From an uncultured archaeon (GTDB taxonomy: Archaea > Thermoproteota > Nitrososphaeria > JACIWG01): a stretch of DNA of 43,212 nucleotides. Position numbers and translations under genes: made by a program. The notes beneath the pieces were generated by a model, which was given only the letters and a program-made list of their open reading frames with translations, did not search any database and was not told the origin of the DNA. The stretch spans positions 1 through 43,212 of the forward strand of contig CALHLD010000046.1 in NCBI GenBank assembly GCA_938034445.1, written 5' to 3'. Numbering within the stretch: position 1 is the stretch's first letter; each line of letters starts with the position of its first letter. Positions 1 to 8,598 of this stretch are shown here, piece after piece.

Positions 1-19
1 TAGTAGTAGAGAAACTATT

Positions 20-1264
20 TTATATAAAAAAGTGTGGAACATATGCTATTTTTGTGCTATTTACTTTTTTTACAGTGAAATCTTTATCTGTAAACACTAT
101 CGCATTTTTCGGCTTATATGCTTCAATAAAATTTATGAACCCCCTTTTGATTTTACCTAAACTCTTTACTTCAACTGGTATTACTTGATTCTGTTCTTCT
201 ATTATAAAGTCTATTTCAGCCTTTCCTGTAGTCCTCCAGTACTTGATATTGTATCCTAAACTTTTTAACTCATTATATACAAAGTTCTCAAGTAATGCAC
301 CCTTATCAATCCTGTTCTCTAATGGAAGAAAGTTATTTATTAAAGAATTCCTTAATCCTGTGTCGGTGAAGTAAACCTTCTTAGACTTCTTCAATTCAGT
401 AACAAGATTTTTGTAATAAGGGGGCACCAAATGTATTATGTACGTGTTAAGTAATATTGAAATATAATTGTCTAATGTCCTATAATCCATACCTATTTCC
501 CTCATTAGAGACGATAGCTCGAGTATTGAGCCTACAGTTAGGCTGAGGTAATTGATTAGTTTCCTAAATTTTTCTATTTCCCTAATATTTAAGAAAAAGA
601 ACACATCTTTTTCTATATAAGTTCTTGTTAGGTTTTTTAAAAGCTCAACCTTGACTTTTTCATCCTTTTCCTTAACTATTGCTGGAAAGCCTCCAAAAAG
701 TAGATATTCTTCAAGAAAAGAATCGAATTCTTTTTGAAACGCAGGCTGGACATCTATCTCCTTTCCACTCCTAATAAACTCTTCTAGTTGGCTTCTATAT
801 TCGACAAAAATTTTGTGTAAATCCTTTGCTTTCCATAAAAGAAATTCTTCAAAAGTTAGTGGAAGTAGTTCAAAATATATTGATCTACCAACCAAATATT
901 TTCCAACTTCAACCTTTATATCAAAGGATCCTGAACCTGTAACCACAATTTTTACTTTATCAGAAAATAGATCAAACAATAACTTTACATTTTTCCCAAC
1001 CCTTTTACTATATTGAGCTTCATCTAAAAAGAGAACAGTCTTACCTTCTCTTAAAAATCTTTCAACAAACTCTTTTGGAGCAGTATCAAATGTGTTCAAC
1101 ATATCCTCGTCTTCAAAAGTTATATATATTCCTCCGTACTTTTCTTTTAGGTGTAAAAGCAATGTTGTTTTACCGCTCTGTCTCGGCCCCCTAATTATTA
1201 GAGCCTCACGCCTATCCATCCACTTATCCAATTTTTCTTCTATTTTCCTTGGATAATACTCCAT
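20..1264 (-). CDS. AAA ATPase with DUF4143-type C-terminal nuclease-like domain
   Basis: A 414-residue protein of the archaeal ATPase/DUF4143 group. The Walker A loop GPRQSGKTT is at residues 26-34 and Walker B (VLFLDEAQ, D81-E82) follows. The middle is a helical winged-helix region. Near the C-terminus AEIDFII...PVEVKS has the spacing of a PD-(D/E)XK nuclease-like core. The family is widespread and multicopy in archaea, often near mobile or defence genes, and its substrate is unknown. The frame is complete, with a TAA stop at the window edge. It stands alone on the minus strand. Role beyond ATP binding is not known. Confidence 0.85.
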   Translation of the reverse strand: MEYYPRKIEEKLDKWMDRREALIIRGPRQSGKTTLLLHLKEKYGGIYITFEDEDMLNTFDTAPKEFVERFLREGKTVLFLDEAQYSKRVGKNVKLLFDLFSDKVKIVVTGSGSFDIKVEVGKYLVGRSIYFELLPLTFEEFLLWKAKDLHKIFVEYRSQLEEFIRSGKEIDVQPAFQKEFDSFLEEYLLFGGFPAIVKEKDEKVKVELLKNLTRTYIEKDVFFFLNIREIEKFRKLINYLSLTVGSILELSSLMREIGMDYRTLDNYISILLNTYIIHLVPPYYKNLVTELKKSKKVYFTDTGLRNSLINNFLPLENRIDKGALLENFVYNELKSLGYNIKYWRTTGKAEIDFIIEEQNQVIPVEVKSLGKIKRGFINFIEAYKPKNAIVFTDKDFTVKKVNSTKIAYVPHFFI

Positions 1265-1621
1265 AAATAATTCTATAAAATTTGGAGTTAATAAATTTTT
1301 AATTTATTGAATAAACTCTTTTGCATCCTAAACTTTCAACTATATAATTTTATGCTAGTTTTTAACCGGCAACATTTTTTCTGTTCGACTAGACTATAGA
1401 ATCAGAGTTTGTTGATGGGTTTGTTGGAAAGGGGTGTTTGTTCAGCCCGGATAATTCCATCATATTTTGTTCAGATATAACATTCTCTCATCATCAAAAG
1501 AACGTCTCTCTATACTGTTATTAAAATGTTATTTGCTTTAATTGAAATTTTTGACGGATTTTTAGAGCAGTTTATATTAAGTTTTAAAGCTTATTAAGGA
1601 ACGGGATGTAATAATGTTTTC
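1265..1621. other. Intergenic region with a TATA box for the downstream gene
   Basis: No open frame or RNA gene was recognised in these 357 bases. The clear element is the sequence tttatattaa at 1571-1580, which suits a TATA box for the thiamine-diphosphate enzyme beginning at 1622. A moderately G-rich stretch around 1395-1445 has no partner strand or motif that I could identify. Confidence 0.5.
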
Positions 1622-3298
1622 ATGGATGGATGGCAGGCTGTTATTAGAATATTGGGGGAGGAAGGTATAGACATAGTTTTCGGTCTACCGACAACACATT
1701 TGATGACACCACATCTTGAAGAAGCAAACATTAAACCTATCCAAGTAAGGCACGAAGCATCAGCTGTTTTTATGGCGATGGCATATTCTAGACTCAGAGG
1801 TTCACCGAGCATAGTATACGCTTCTCCTGGACCTGGTGTCGCAAACATGGTTCCAGCAATGCTTGAGGCATACTCCTCATGTCTTCCTATAATAGCAACA
1901 TGTCCGAGTACCAGCACTAGAACTGAAGGAATGGGTGCATTTCAAGAACTTGACCAGGTTGCATTGTTCAAGCCTGTAACTAAATGGAGTGCCCGTGTAC
2001 TCTGTCCAGAAAGAATTCCATGGTTCATACATCGTGCATTTACATTAGCGGTGAATGGTAAACCTGGTCCAGTTTTTCTAGATTTTCCCTCTGATATTGT
2101 AAGGTCTGAAGTTAAAGATTTTGTTTACAAGAAATCTAGGAAAGTTTTAGTTAGACCAGATAGCGAGCTTGTAAAAGAGGCTGTTGACCTTATACTTTCT
2201 TCTGAAAGGCCTGTTGCTGTTGCTGGAGGGGGTGCAATACTTTCTAGAGCATTTGATGAATTTAGACAGTTTGTAGAATTTTTTGGAATACCCTTTCTAA
2301 CAACACCTGCTGGTAGAGGGATATTATCGGAAAATCATCCACTTGCTTTAGGGCTTGTTGGCCTATACCGTACTGAGGTTGGGAAAAAGGTTTTTGAGGA
2401 AGCAGATCTTCTAATTAATGTTGGCTCAAGATTTGAAGAATTTCAGTCTGGTGCATGGAAATATTTTCCACAGGGTGCAAAATATATTCAAATCGACATA
2501 GACTATTATGAAATGGACAGAAACTGGTTTCCAGATGTGTTCATTTTAGGTGACGCTAAGCTAACTTTGAAAGAGATTACTGACTATGCTAAAAACAAAC
2601 TGGCTTTCTTTCCATCAAAATCTTCTAGGGTAACTGAAATTGAAAAGGCTAAAAGAGAGTTTGAAGAAATTGTGGAAGTTGAATGCATGGATAATTCTGT
2701 ACCTATAAAGACCAAGAAGATTATAAAGGAAGCAAACAAGGTTTTCGGCGAGAAAACAATACTTGTCAATGAGAATGGAATGCAGGACCTTTGGTCATAC
2801 TATTTCCCATACTATAAAGTCCTTGATGTACTTGGATGTGTTCCTCCAGCTGAACAGACTTGTATGGGGTTTGGTGTTGTAGGCGCAATTGGTGCAAAAA
2901 TTGCCATGCCAAATATGAAGGTTATATGTACTACTGGCGATGGCGCCTTCCAAATGTATAGTCAAGATGTTCCAACGGCAGTACAATATAATGCTCCAGT
3001 TACATGGATCATACTAGACAACTTTAGCTATGGTTGGCCTAAGTGGATTCAAAAAAAGATTTTTGGGAAATCTACAGCAACAGACTTCATTGTACAACCA
3101 GACTTTGTAAAATTTGCTGAAGCAAACAAATGTTATGGGGAAAAGATAGATAGGCCAGAAGATGTAAAAGGGGCACTAGAAAGGGCTTTGAAAGCAAACT
3201 TTAATGGTGTTCCAGCAATATTAGACTTTATAATAGATCCAGAGGACTGTCCAAAGGGCTTCAAAGAATTTTATAGAAATGTTTATGGAATAGGATAG
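1622..3298 (+). CDS. Thiamine-diphosphate-dependent enzyme, acetolactate synthase-like large subunit
   Basis: A 558-residue protein with the three-domain layout of the acetolactate synthase/benzoylformate decarboxylase superfamily. The N-terminal pyrimidine-binding domain carries the conserved catalytic Glu in RHEASAVFMAMAY (about residue 48). The C-terminal domain has the Mg-ThDP motif, GDGAFQM followed after the usual gap by DNFSYG. Length fits the family (550-600). No small regulatory subunit (ilvN) or branched-chain gene lies nearby, so a role as the biosynthetic acetolactate synthase is not supported by context. A decarboxylase or other 2-oxoacid enzyme is equally possible. The ATG at 1622 is the first in-frame start. 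Confidence 0.85.
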   Translation: MDGWQAVIRILGEEGIDIVFGLPTTHLMTPHLEEANIKPIQVRHEASAVFMAMAYSRLRGSPSIVYASPGPGVANMVPAMLEAYSSCLPIIATCPSTSTRTEGMGAFQELDQVALFKPVTKWSARVLCPERIPWFIHRAFTLAVNGKPGPVFLDFPSDIVRSEVKDFVYKKSRKVLVRPDSELVKEAVDLILSSERPVAVAGGGAILSRAFDEFRQFVEFFGIPFLTTPAGRGILSENHPLALGLVGLYRTEVGKKVFEEADLLINVGSRFEEFQSGAWKYFPQGAKYIQIDIDYYEMDRNWFPDVFILGDAKLTLKEITDYAKNKLAFFPSKSSRVTEIEKAKREFEEIVEVECMDNSVPIKTKKIIKEANKVFGEKTILVNENGMQDLWSYYFPYYKVLDVLGCVPPAEQTCMGFGVVGAIGAKIAMPNMKVICTTGDGAFQMYSQDVPTAVQYNAPVTWIILDNFSYGWPKWIQKKIFGKSTATDFIVQPDFVKFAEANKCYGEKIDRPEDVKGALERALKANFNGVPAILDFIIDPEDCPKGFKEFYRNVYGIG

Positions 3299-3351
3299 TT
3301 TAAAAAGGCTAAGAAAATACTTATTATATCCTTCCCTTTTTAGGATGAAAC

Positions 3352-4863
3352 ATGGTTAAAGATTGTATCATAAACATAAAATTAGATGAGTATGTTGGTG
3401 AAATCAGCAAAAATATCTTCGGCCACTTCATTGAACATCTTGGCAGATGCATTTACCCAGGAATCTGGGTTGGAAGCAACTCAAAAGTTTCTGATGAATA
3501 CGGTTTTAGAAGAGATACAGTTTCTGCTCTAAAATCCATTTCTACACCTATTATCAGATGGCCTGGAGGCTGCTTTGCTGACTACTACCATTGGAGAGAT
3601 GGTGTCGGCCCTAGAGAAAGTAGGCCTAGACGTCTGAATGTTTGGTGGAAGGGTGAAGAATCTAACGCATTTGGAACTGACGAATTCATACAATTTTGTA
3701 AAGTTGTTGGCGCTGAACCATACATCTGTGTTAACGTTGGTTCAGGAAGTCCTGAAGAAGCTTTGGCATGGCTTGAGTACTGTAACCTTTCAGGAAACAC
3801 AAAGTATGCTAACATGAGAGTTTCCAATGGCTATCTTGAGCCATATAATGTCAAGTTTTGGGGTGTAGGTAATGAAAGCTGGGGTTGTGGCGGAAATTTT
3901 GACCCTGTCTACTATGCTTGGGAATATCGTAGGTTCGCAACTTTCATGAAAAGAGCTGACCCGACTATTAAGTTGATTGCATGCGGCCACACAACAAGAG
4001 ACTGGAACTTCAAGTTCATGGAACATATAAGAGACTATATTCATTTGATCGATTATTTATCAATACACTATTATTTTCGCAATGGCCAACGATATGGTGA
4101 TGATATAAAATTTACAGACAACCAATACTATAATCTACTCTATGATGTACAACATTTAGAGTATCAGCTTCAGCAGGCAATATACGCAATAGACTTTTTT
4201 TCTGAAGGTAGGAAAGATATTGGACTTATCGTTGACGAATGGGGTGTCTGGCACCCTCAGGCTACAGTAGAAACCGGACTATATCAGCAAAACACTTTAA
4301 GAGACGCACTCTTGGCTGCAACCATTCTAAACTTGTTCATTAAATATTGTAGTAAGGTTAAGATGGCTAACATTGCCCAGGCTGTAAACGTTTTACAAAG
4401 CGTATGTTTAACTGAAGGTGATAAAACATTGTTAACACCAACATACTATGTTTTCAAAATGTATAGGCCGCACATGAACAACTATGCATTGGCTGTAGAA
4501 TCTGAGTCTCCAATAATATGGTCTGAAGAAAGGGAATCCACTACATTCCAGAGCAAGTTGAGACCACTTAAAGCATTAGATGTCTCAGCATCCTTAAGTA
4601 ATGATAAAAAGTTTCTTGTAGTAACAGCCGTTAACCGAAGTCTGGACCAAGACTATAATGCAAAGATATACACCAATTTGGGTATAAAATTTTTGGAATG
4701 CAAACTAGAGTCCCTTAATGCAAAGGATGTTAGAGCCTATAACGATTTCGATTCAAAAAACAGTGTAAAGACCAAAGAGGAGACATTTTCCATAAACAGC
4801 GCCTCTTTCGAATTTAATTTTGAAAAGCATTCTGTAAACAAGCTAATATTTAAACTAGAATAA
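3352..4863 (+). CDS. abfA: GH51 alpha-L-arabinofuranosidase
   Basis: A 503-residue glycoside hydrolase family 51 protein, expected to release terminal L-arabinose from arabinose-containing polysaccharides or oligosaccharides by a retaining mechanism. The acid/base Glu is E175 in FWGVGNES and the nucleophile is E296 in VDEWGVW. Other family blocks are IFGHFIEHLGRCIYPGIW near residue 22 and RWPGGCFADYYHW near 69. A beta-sandwich C-terminal domain follows the barrel. No signal peptide is seen, so it should be cytoplasmic and act on imported oligosaccharides. It starts 53 bases after the thiamine-diphosphate enzyme gene and is followed by a broken sugar-isomerase gene, suggesting a former sugar-use cluster. 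Confidence 0.9.
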   Translation: MVKDCIINIKLDEYVGEISKNIFGHFIEHLGRCIYPGIWVGSNSKVSDEYGFRRDTVSALKSISTPIIRWPGGCFADYYHWRDGVGPRESRPRRLNVWWKGEESNAFGTDEFIQFCKVVGAEPYICVNVGSGSPEEALAWLEYCNLSGNTKYANMRVSNGYLEPYNVKFWGVGNESWGCGGNFDPVYYAWEYRRFATFMKRADPTIKLIACGHTTRDWNFKFMEHIRDYIHLIDYLSIHYYFRNGQRYGDDIKFTDNQYYNLLYDVQHLEYQLQQAIYAIDFFSEGRKDIGLIVDEWGVWHPQATVETGLYQQNTLRDALLAATILNLFIKYCSKVKMANIAQAVNVLQSVCLTEGDKTLLTPTYYVFKMYRPHMNNYALAVESESPIIWSEERESTTFQSKLRPLKALDVSASLSNDKKFLVVTAVNRSLDQDYNAKIYTNLGIKFLECKLESLNAKDVRAYNDFDSKNSVKTKEETFSINSASFEFNFEKHSVNKLIFKLE

Positions 4864-4900
4864 ACTCCATTAAATTTTTATTCGATTTTTAACAAATTTA

Positions 4901-4925
4901 TATTTATCTAATGTTTAGATAAATA
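4901..4925. promoter_or_regulatory. Inverted repeat with 11-base arms before the isomerase relic
   Basis: The arms tatttatctaa (4901-4911) and ttagataaata (4915-4925) are perfect reverse complements around a three-base loop, and the right arm ends three bases before the ATG at 4929. The left arm overlaps the TATA-like atttatattta. The layout suits an operator or a very short hairpin at the transcript start. Binding is inference. Confidence 0.45.
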
Positions 4926-4928
4926 GTT

Positions 4929-5747
4929 ATGATAAAAATTTGTTTAACATTTATCAGTAAACCAAAGTTTGAAGCAGGACATCCTTACGTTGGTTTCGAT
5001 AACGAAGAATACAAGAAAATTGTCTTAGGCACGCTTAAAACAAAATTCAATGATATAACTTTTATTGACCACGATATCATCACCTACTATAATAAAGATT
5101 TACTCAAAAAAAGTCTGATGCAAAAGAATGTGACGGACTAATAGTATATACTATTGGTCAATATAGTGACCCTCTTTCTAACAGGAAAGATACCTGCATT
5201 CCCATGTTTCACATTCTCTAAACTAATGGATGAGGGTATAGTAGGAATTTGCGAATCTGACCTAGATTCTGGCATAAGCGCGCTTCTAGTAAGATATCTT
5301 TTTGATAAGCCAAGTATTATGACGAACCAGTCACTGGATACAGTCCACAATCTTGTAACATATATGCATTGCTGGGCTCTAACAAAATTATATGGTATAG
5401 AAAAGGAGCCTCTGCCACATGAAATAGATAGACATGGCGAATCTTATGGCCTGGGCGCTGTACCCTTTGTAAATTTTCCAGAAGGCGAAATTTTGACTAC
5501 AATAAAAATAAGCATGTTAAAAAAGAAGATTGCTTTAAGATCTGGAAAAATAGTAAAAACAGTCACTGATGATGATAGAGCATGTAGAGTAAAGGTTATT
5601 GTAGAAGATAATGCTGAAAAGATTCTAGAAAAATATGATTGGGACACGTTTGGATTGCATAGAGTGAGTTTCCTCGGCGACTATAAAAGAGAAATCGGCT
5701 ATGCTGCTAAACTTTTGGGTTTAAAATTAGTGGAAGAAGATAGGTGA
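4929..5747 (+). pseudogene. L-fucose/L-arabinose isomerase-like gene, frameshifted and internally deleted
   Basis: Three pieces of one sugar-isomerase family gene remain. Piece one (4929 to about 5110) encodes the N-terminus beginning MIKICLTFISKPKF. At an A7 run (5106-5112) the homologous frame shifts, giving DGLIVYTIGQYSDPLSNR to about 5185. The first frame then resumes with the C-terminal domain, recognisable from PCFTFSKLMDEGIVGICESDL and from the HGES block. Together they cover roughly 270 residues against about 450-480 for the family, so the central part is missing. A functional isomerase is unlikely. The C-terminal piece alone could be read from TTG at 5154, but this would be a fragment. 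It lies just behind the arabinofuranosidase. Confidence 0.75.
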
Positions 5748-5834
5748 ATTCTGTACAAGGGTTCCCGAAAAAATATTACTATTTTTTTAGTAAATACAAA
5801 AATTTTTTATAATATAATTTTGTAGCCTAATCTG

Positions 5835-6494
5835 ATGAAAACCTATTATATTAGTGCGGGTGCAATATTTGGCACTTTAGCTGTTGTAATAAGAATTTTG
5901 GGAATAAAATTTCCTTTTCCACCAATTCCATATCTAACGTTCGAATTTGCTGAAATTTCAATAATTTTAGGTTTCCTACTTTATGGCCCTATAGTAGGCT
6001 TTGTCAGTGTACTCTCATACTGGCTAATATTGAATGTTGTAGGTTCGTTTGTTCCCATAGGGCCTGCTATGGCTTTCGCTGCATCACTTTCAACAATATG
6101 TGGTATATGGTTGGGTGTAAGAGCTGCTGGAAAATTCACCCGTTCTAAAGACTTGATTATATTCTTTGGTTTTATAGTAGGTTCAATTCTGAGAGTTACC
6201 GTAATGAGCTTATTCAATTACATAATTTTATGCATTTTAATGCCCTCATTCTTTGATATAGCGAGCAAAAGTCTGTCACTGTTTTTGGGATTAAGCTTTT
6301 CTAATCAAATTGATGCACTCATACTTATCTTTGTATTCACTTCAATATTTAATGCCCTCCAAACTGCTATAATATTCGTTCCCTCTGTATTTATTGTTAA
6401 AGTGGTAGAGTCTAGGGTTGGCCTATCCTTAAAAGCTGGAAGCTGGCTAACAAATTCCATAAGAAGACATCAAAAGGCTTTAGAAAAGGTTTAA
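5835..6494 (+). CDS. ECF transporter S component-like membrane protein
   Basis: A 219-residue hydrophobic protein with about six membrane segments. The first 60 residues, including FPPIPYLTFEFAEISIILGFLLYGP, resemble the substrate-binding S components of energy-coupling factor importers, particularly the riboflavin-type (RibU-like) group. S components bind a vitamin and work with a shared T protein and two ATPases. None of these partners is in the window, so it may use a module encoded elsewhere. Substrate is not determined. A TATA-like tttataata (5806-5814) lies about 25 bases before the ATG, suggesting a short leader or none. The protein ends in a basic tail. Confidence 0.7.
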   Translation: MKTYYISAGAIFGTLAVVIRILGIKFPFPPIPYLTFEFAEISIILGFLLYGPIVGFVSVLSYWLILNVVGSFVPIGPAMAFAASLSTICGIWLGVRAAGKFTRSKDLIIFFGFIVGSILRVTVMSLFNYIILCILMPSFFDIASKSLSLFLGLSFSNQIDALILIFVFTSIFNALQTAIIFVPSVFIVKVVESRVGLSLKAGSWLTNSIRRHQKALEKV

Positions 6495-6504
6495 CTGCAA
6501 TCAT

Positions 6505-7779
6505 TCAATTTTTTAACACTGTTATCATACCACCTAAAGGTGCAACTGTGACCATAGCATCTCTCCCATGATATTCAAATGCTTTATTCAAAGCTTCTTC
6601 TATGGATTCTGCATAATCTAAGCCAAGATCTGAAGCCTCCTCTCTAGTATAATTGTCTGAAACAAGAATAATTCTATTCCTCTTTAGCACCTTAGAATAG
6701 CAGTAATCGAATGCTCCACTTGAAGCCTCAATAACCCCATTTTTTATTTGCTCGATAAGATCTTTAGGCTCTATACAAGCAAGCTCCTTGAATGCTAAAC
6801 GTTCGAAACGCGTTCCAGCACCCTCAAGGCATGGTGCAACAAAGATTATGGTACCACCTTCTTTCACCAATTGGGCTGAAGAATATAATGCAAAAGTTGC
6901 ATGACCGAATGTTGCATCCCTAGGACAAGAGCCTAGCACTAGAATATCAGCCTGCTCACTAAATTTCACACCATAAATTTTTTCATATTCTCTTACACAC
7001 TCCCTATGTGCTTTAACAAATTCTCCACAATATGCTTTAACAACATTTTTTTTCTCATCTAATATCAGATTTATGCTAAAATCTAAACCTACTCTACCAG
7101 CTATCTCTTCCATATCTTCCCTTATAGGGTTCCCATCTGTTACGCCAACTGTAGCATTCGGGTCACTTACTAGACTATGGTTGTAATTTATGGTTTCTCT
7201 ACCTGAAACACCAGGAACAATAATCTTCGCTCCACCACCATATCCTGCAAGTGGATGTGGAATCACCGTTCCAATAGAAATTATTATGTCTGCATCTATA
7301 AGTTTCCTATTAACCCATATGGGCGTCCCTCTTGAAGTCTTTCCTAAGAAGACAAGATCATTGTCACAATCATGAATTTCAACTGAATATTTTCCAATAA
7401 TATCTTTCCCAAGTTTATCTAAAAGTTCACTTTTAGTAGGTTTCCTATGCGTTCCCCTAGCGACAATAAAGGAAACATTTTCATCCTTGACTTTTGCCTC
7501 TTTAAGTTCTTTTACTACAAATTTTATAATCTTGTAAGCTGGAGTAGGCCTTGTCCAATCATCAACTAAAACAATAGCCTTTGTACCACTGTCACATAGC
7601 TTCTTTAACCTTTCACAGTCTATTGGATTCTGGATCCCTTTTACAATTTCATTCTCTTCTTCGACTGCTTCAGGATGATTTAGTAAAGGATGTTGAATAT
7701 AAGCCAGTAAATTTTTCTTTGGTATCATAAATTTTTTTGAGCTTTCAGCATATGGGATTTTAAGCTCAACCTTTTCCAT
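6505..7779 (-). CDS. larA: LarA-family (nickel-pincer cofactor) racemase
   Basis: A 424-residue member of the lactate racemase LarA/DUF2088 family, enzymes that racemise or epimerise 2-hydroxy acids with the nickel-pincer nucleotide cofactor. All key positions are present. H111 in GTHRKPT matches catalytic H108 of Lactobacillus LarA, H175 in IPHPLAGYGGGAK matches H174, K185 matches the cofactor-linked K184, and H201 in NYNHS matches the nickel ligand H200. Length fits the family. No larB, larC or larE cofactor genes are in the window, so they must lie elsewhere if this protein is active. Many LarA relatives act on substrates other than lactate. The gene converges with the S-component gene 10 bases away. 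Confidence 0.85.
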   Translation of the reverse strand: MEKVELKIPYAESSKKFMIPKKNLLAYIQHPLLNHPEAVEEENEIVKGIQNPIDCERLKKLCDSGTKAIVLVDDWTRPTPAYKIIKFVVKELKEAKVKDENVSFIVARGTHRKPTKSELLDKLGKDIIGKYSVEIHDCDNDLVFLGKTSRGTPIWVNRKLIDADIIISIGTVIPHPLAGYGGGAKIIVPGVSGRETINYNHSLVSDPNATVGVTDGNPIREDMEEIAGRVGLDFSINLILDEKKNVVKAYCGEFVKAHRECVREYEKIYGVKFSEQADILVLGSCPRDATFGHATFALYSSAQLVKEGGTIIFVAPCLEGAGTRFERLAFKELACIEPKDLIEQIKNGVIEASSGAFDYCYSKVLKRNRIILVSDNYTREEASDLGLDYAESIEEALNKAFEYHGRDAMVTVAPLGGMITVLKN

Positions 7780-7857
7780 ACCAAAAATTATCTTCTTTAA
7801 GATGTATTTAAGATTTCAACAATTTAATTTATATAAAAGATTTCTTCAACTTTATCA

Positions 7858-8030
7858 AACTGAAAATCCCTAGGAGGCTAAAAAGGCGGGAAAAAGGTTT
7901 TCTGGAAAGCTACTAAAAGGATACTCTCTCCCTTTAAGACGATTGAAATAGCCTGCGCTTGAGACTCGGTCGGCGTTCCGAAACACTTTCCCCTACAGTA
8001 CTTCTTAGAAGTTATCCGATAATGTTTTTA
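7858..8030 (+). ncRNA. Possible small non-coding RNA
   Basis: Between two genes lies a stretch with visibly more G and C than its surroundings. A TATA box (tttatataaaa, 7828-7838) sits about 25 bases upstream of 7858, and an AT-rich end with a T run (aatgttttta) lies near 8022. Short stems can be drawn, such as aaagg with ccttt around 7915-7935 and tcgg with ccga around 7969-7980. No long open frame crosses it. It does not match tRNA, C/D-box or RNase P patterns that I can recognise. Boundaries and the RNA itself are inference. Confidence 0.3.
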
Positions 8031-8073
8031 ATTGAAGGAATAGGACAAAGTATCTGGTTTGCAGATGGTGAGC

Positions 8074-8091
8074 CTTAAATAGGTAATCTTA
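8074..8091 (+). promoter_or_regulatory. TATA box and imperfect palindrome before the Cys-rich protein
   Basis: The TATA-like cttaaata at 8074-8081 stands about 26 bases before the ATG at 8107, so the transcript is probably leaderless. It runs into taggtaatctta (8080-8091), which matches 10 of 12 positions of the palindrome taggttatccta found over the feo promoter at 31706-31717. Shared control by an iron regulator is inference. Confidence 0.4.
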
Positions 8092-8106
8092 GGAGTAATA
8101 GGGCGT

Positions 8107-8406
8107 ATGCCTGTATCGGTTTCAGATAAGTGTCCCTATCAGTCGAGATGCAAGTTGATGGCGTGGTACGTTGAAGGTAAGAGGGGCCAGAGGCCAGATG
8201 GATTCTACTATCTAACAGAAGAGTACGTCCAAAACACATGTAACACGAAGGGTTGGCGCAGTTGTAGTGAACAGTTCACGTATTGGAAGGAGGATTTTGA
8301 CAAGAGGTTTACAGAGAAGATAGTCTGCCCAAAATGTGGTAAAAATGTAAAATACGATCCTGTTAGAAAGGTGATGATTAGACATTGGTGTAAGAAAGTT
8401 AAATGA
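8107..8406 (+). CDS. Small Cys-rich putative metal-binding protein
   Basis: A 99-residue protein of unknown function with seven cysteines. C9-x5-C15 at the N-terminus and C45-x7-C53 in the middle could together hold a cluster or zinc. The C-terminal CPKCGK knuckle (C74, C77) with H93 and C95 looks like a zinc ribbon. The middle is rich in aromatic residues. I do not recognise a named family. A TATA box and an imperfect copy of the presumed iron-regulator palindrome lie just upstream. It converges with the radical SAM gene across an AT-rich palindrome. The start is the ATG that suits the TATA spacing. Confidence 0.7.
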   Translation: MPVSVSDKCPYQSRCKLMAWYVEGKRGQRPDGFYYLTEEYVQNTCNTKGWRSCSEQFTYWKEDFDKRFTEKIVCPKCGKNVKYDPVRKVMIRHWCKKVK

Positions 8407-8478
8407 TTAAAGAAACTCGAATATGTGACAGTAATACAAAAAGTGAACTTGAATATTTACAGATATTATTGGAAAACT

Positions 8479-8498
8479 AATCTTTAATATTAAAGATT
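8479..8498. terminator. AT-rich 20-base palindrome between convergent genes
   Basis: The halves aatctttaat and attaaagatt are exact reverse complements. The palindrome lies between the ends of the Cys-rich protein gene and the radical SAM gene and is followed by T-rich sequence, so a terminator role for the plus-strand gene is likely. The rest of the 190-base gap holds no gene that I recognise. Confidence 0.4.
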
Positions 8499-8598
8499 TA
8501 AATTCTTTTGTTAGGAACATTTTTTGGCAATGAAGAGAAGAGGGTCGGGGAATTTTGGAAATGACCTTGACTTACCTGTCTGAGCCACTTAACAAAAA

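Noticed and set aside
1265-1621. tRNA or other known RNA gene in the first gap
   Set aside because: No cloverleaf, T-loop GGTTCGAATCC pattern or paired stem of useful length could be found.
1622-3298. Naming the thiamine-diphosphate enzyme ilvB
   Set aside because: No small subunit or other branched-chain gene is nearby, and several related enzymes share these motifs.
7921-7953. ccctttaagacgattgaaat looks like an archaeal CRISPR repeat end
   Set aside because: Only one copy is present and no spaced repeats or cas genes were found.
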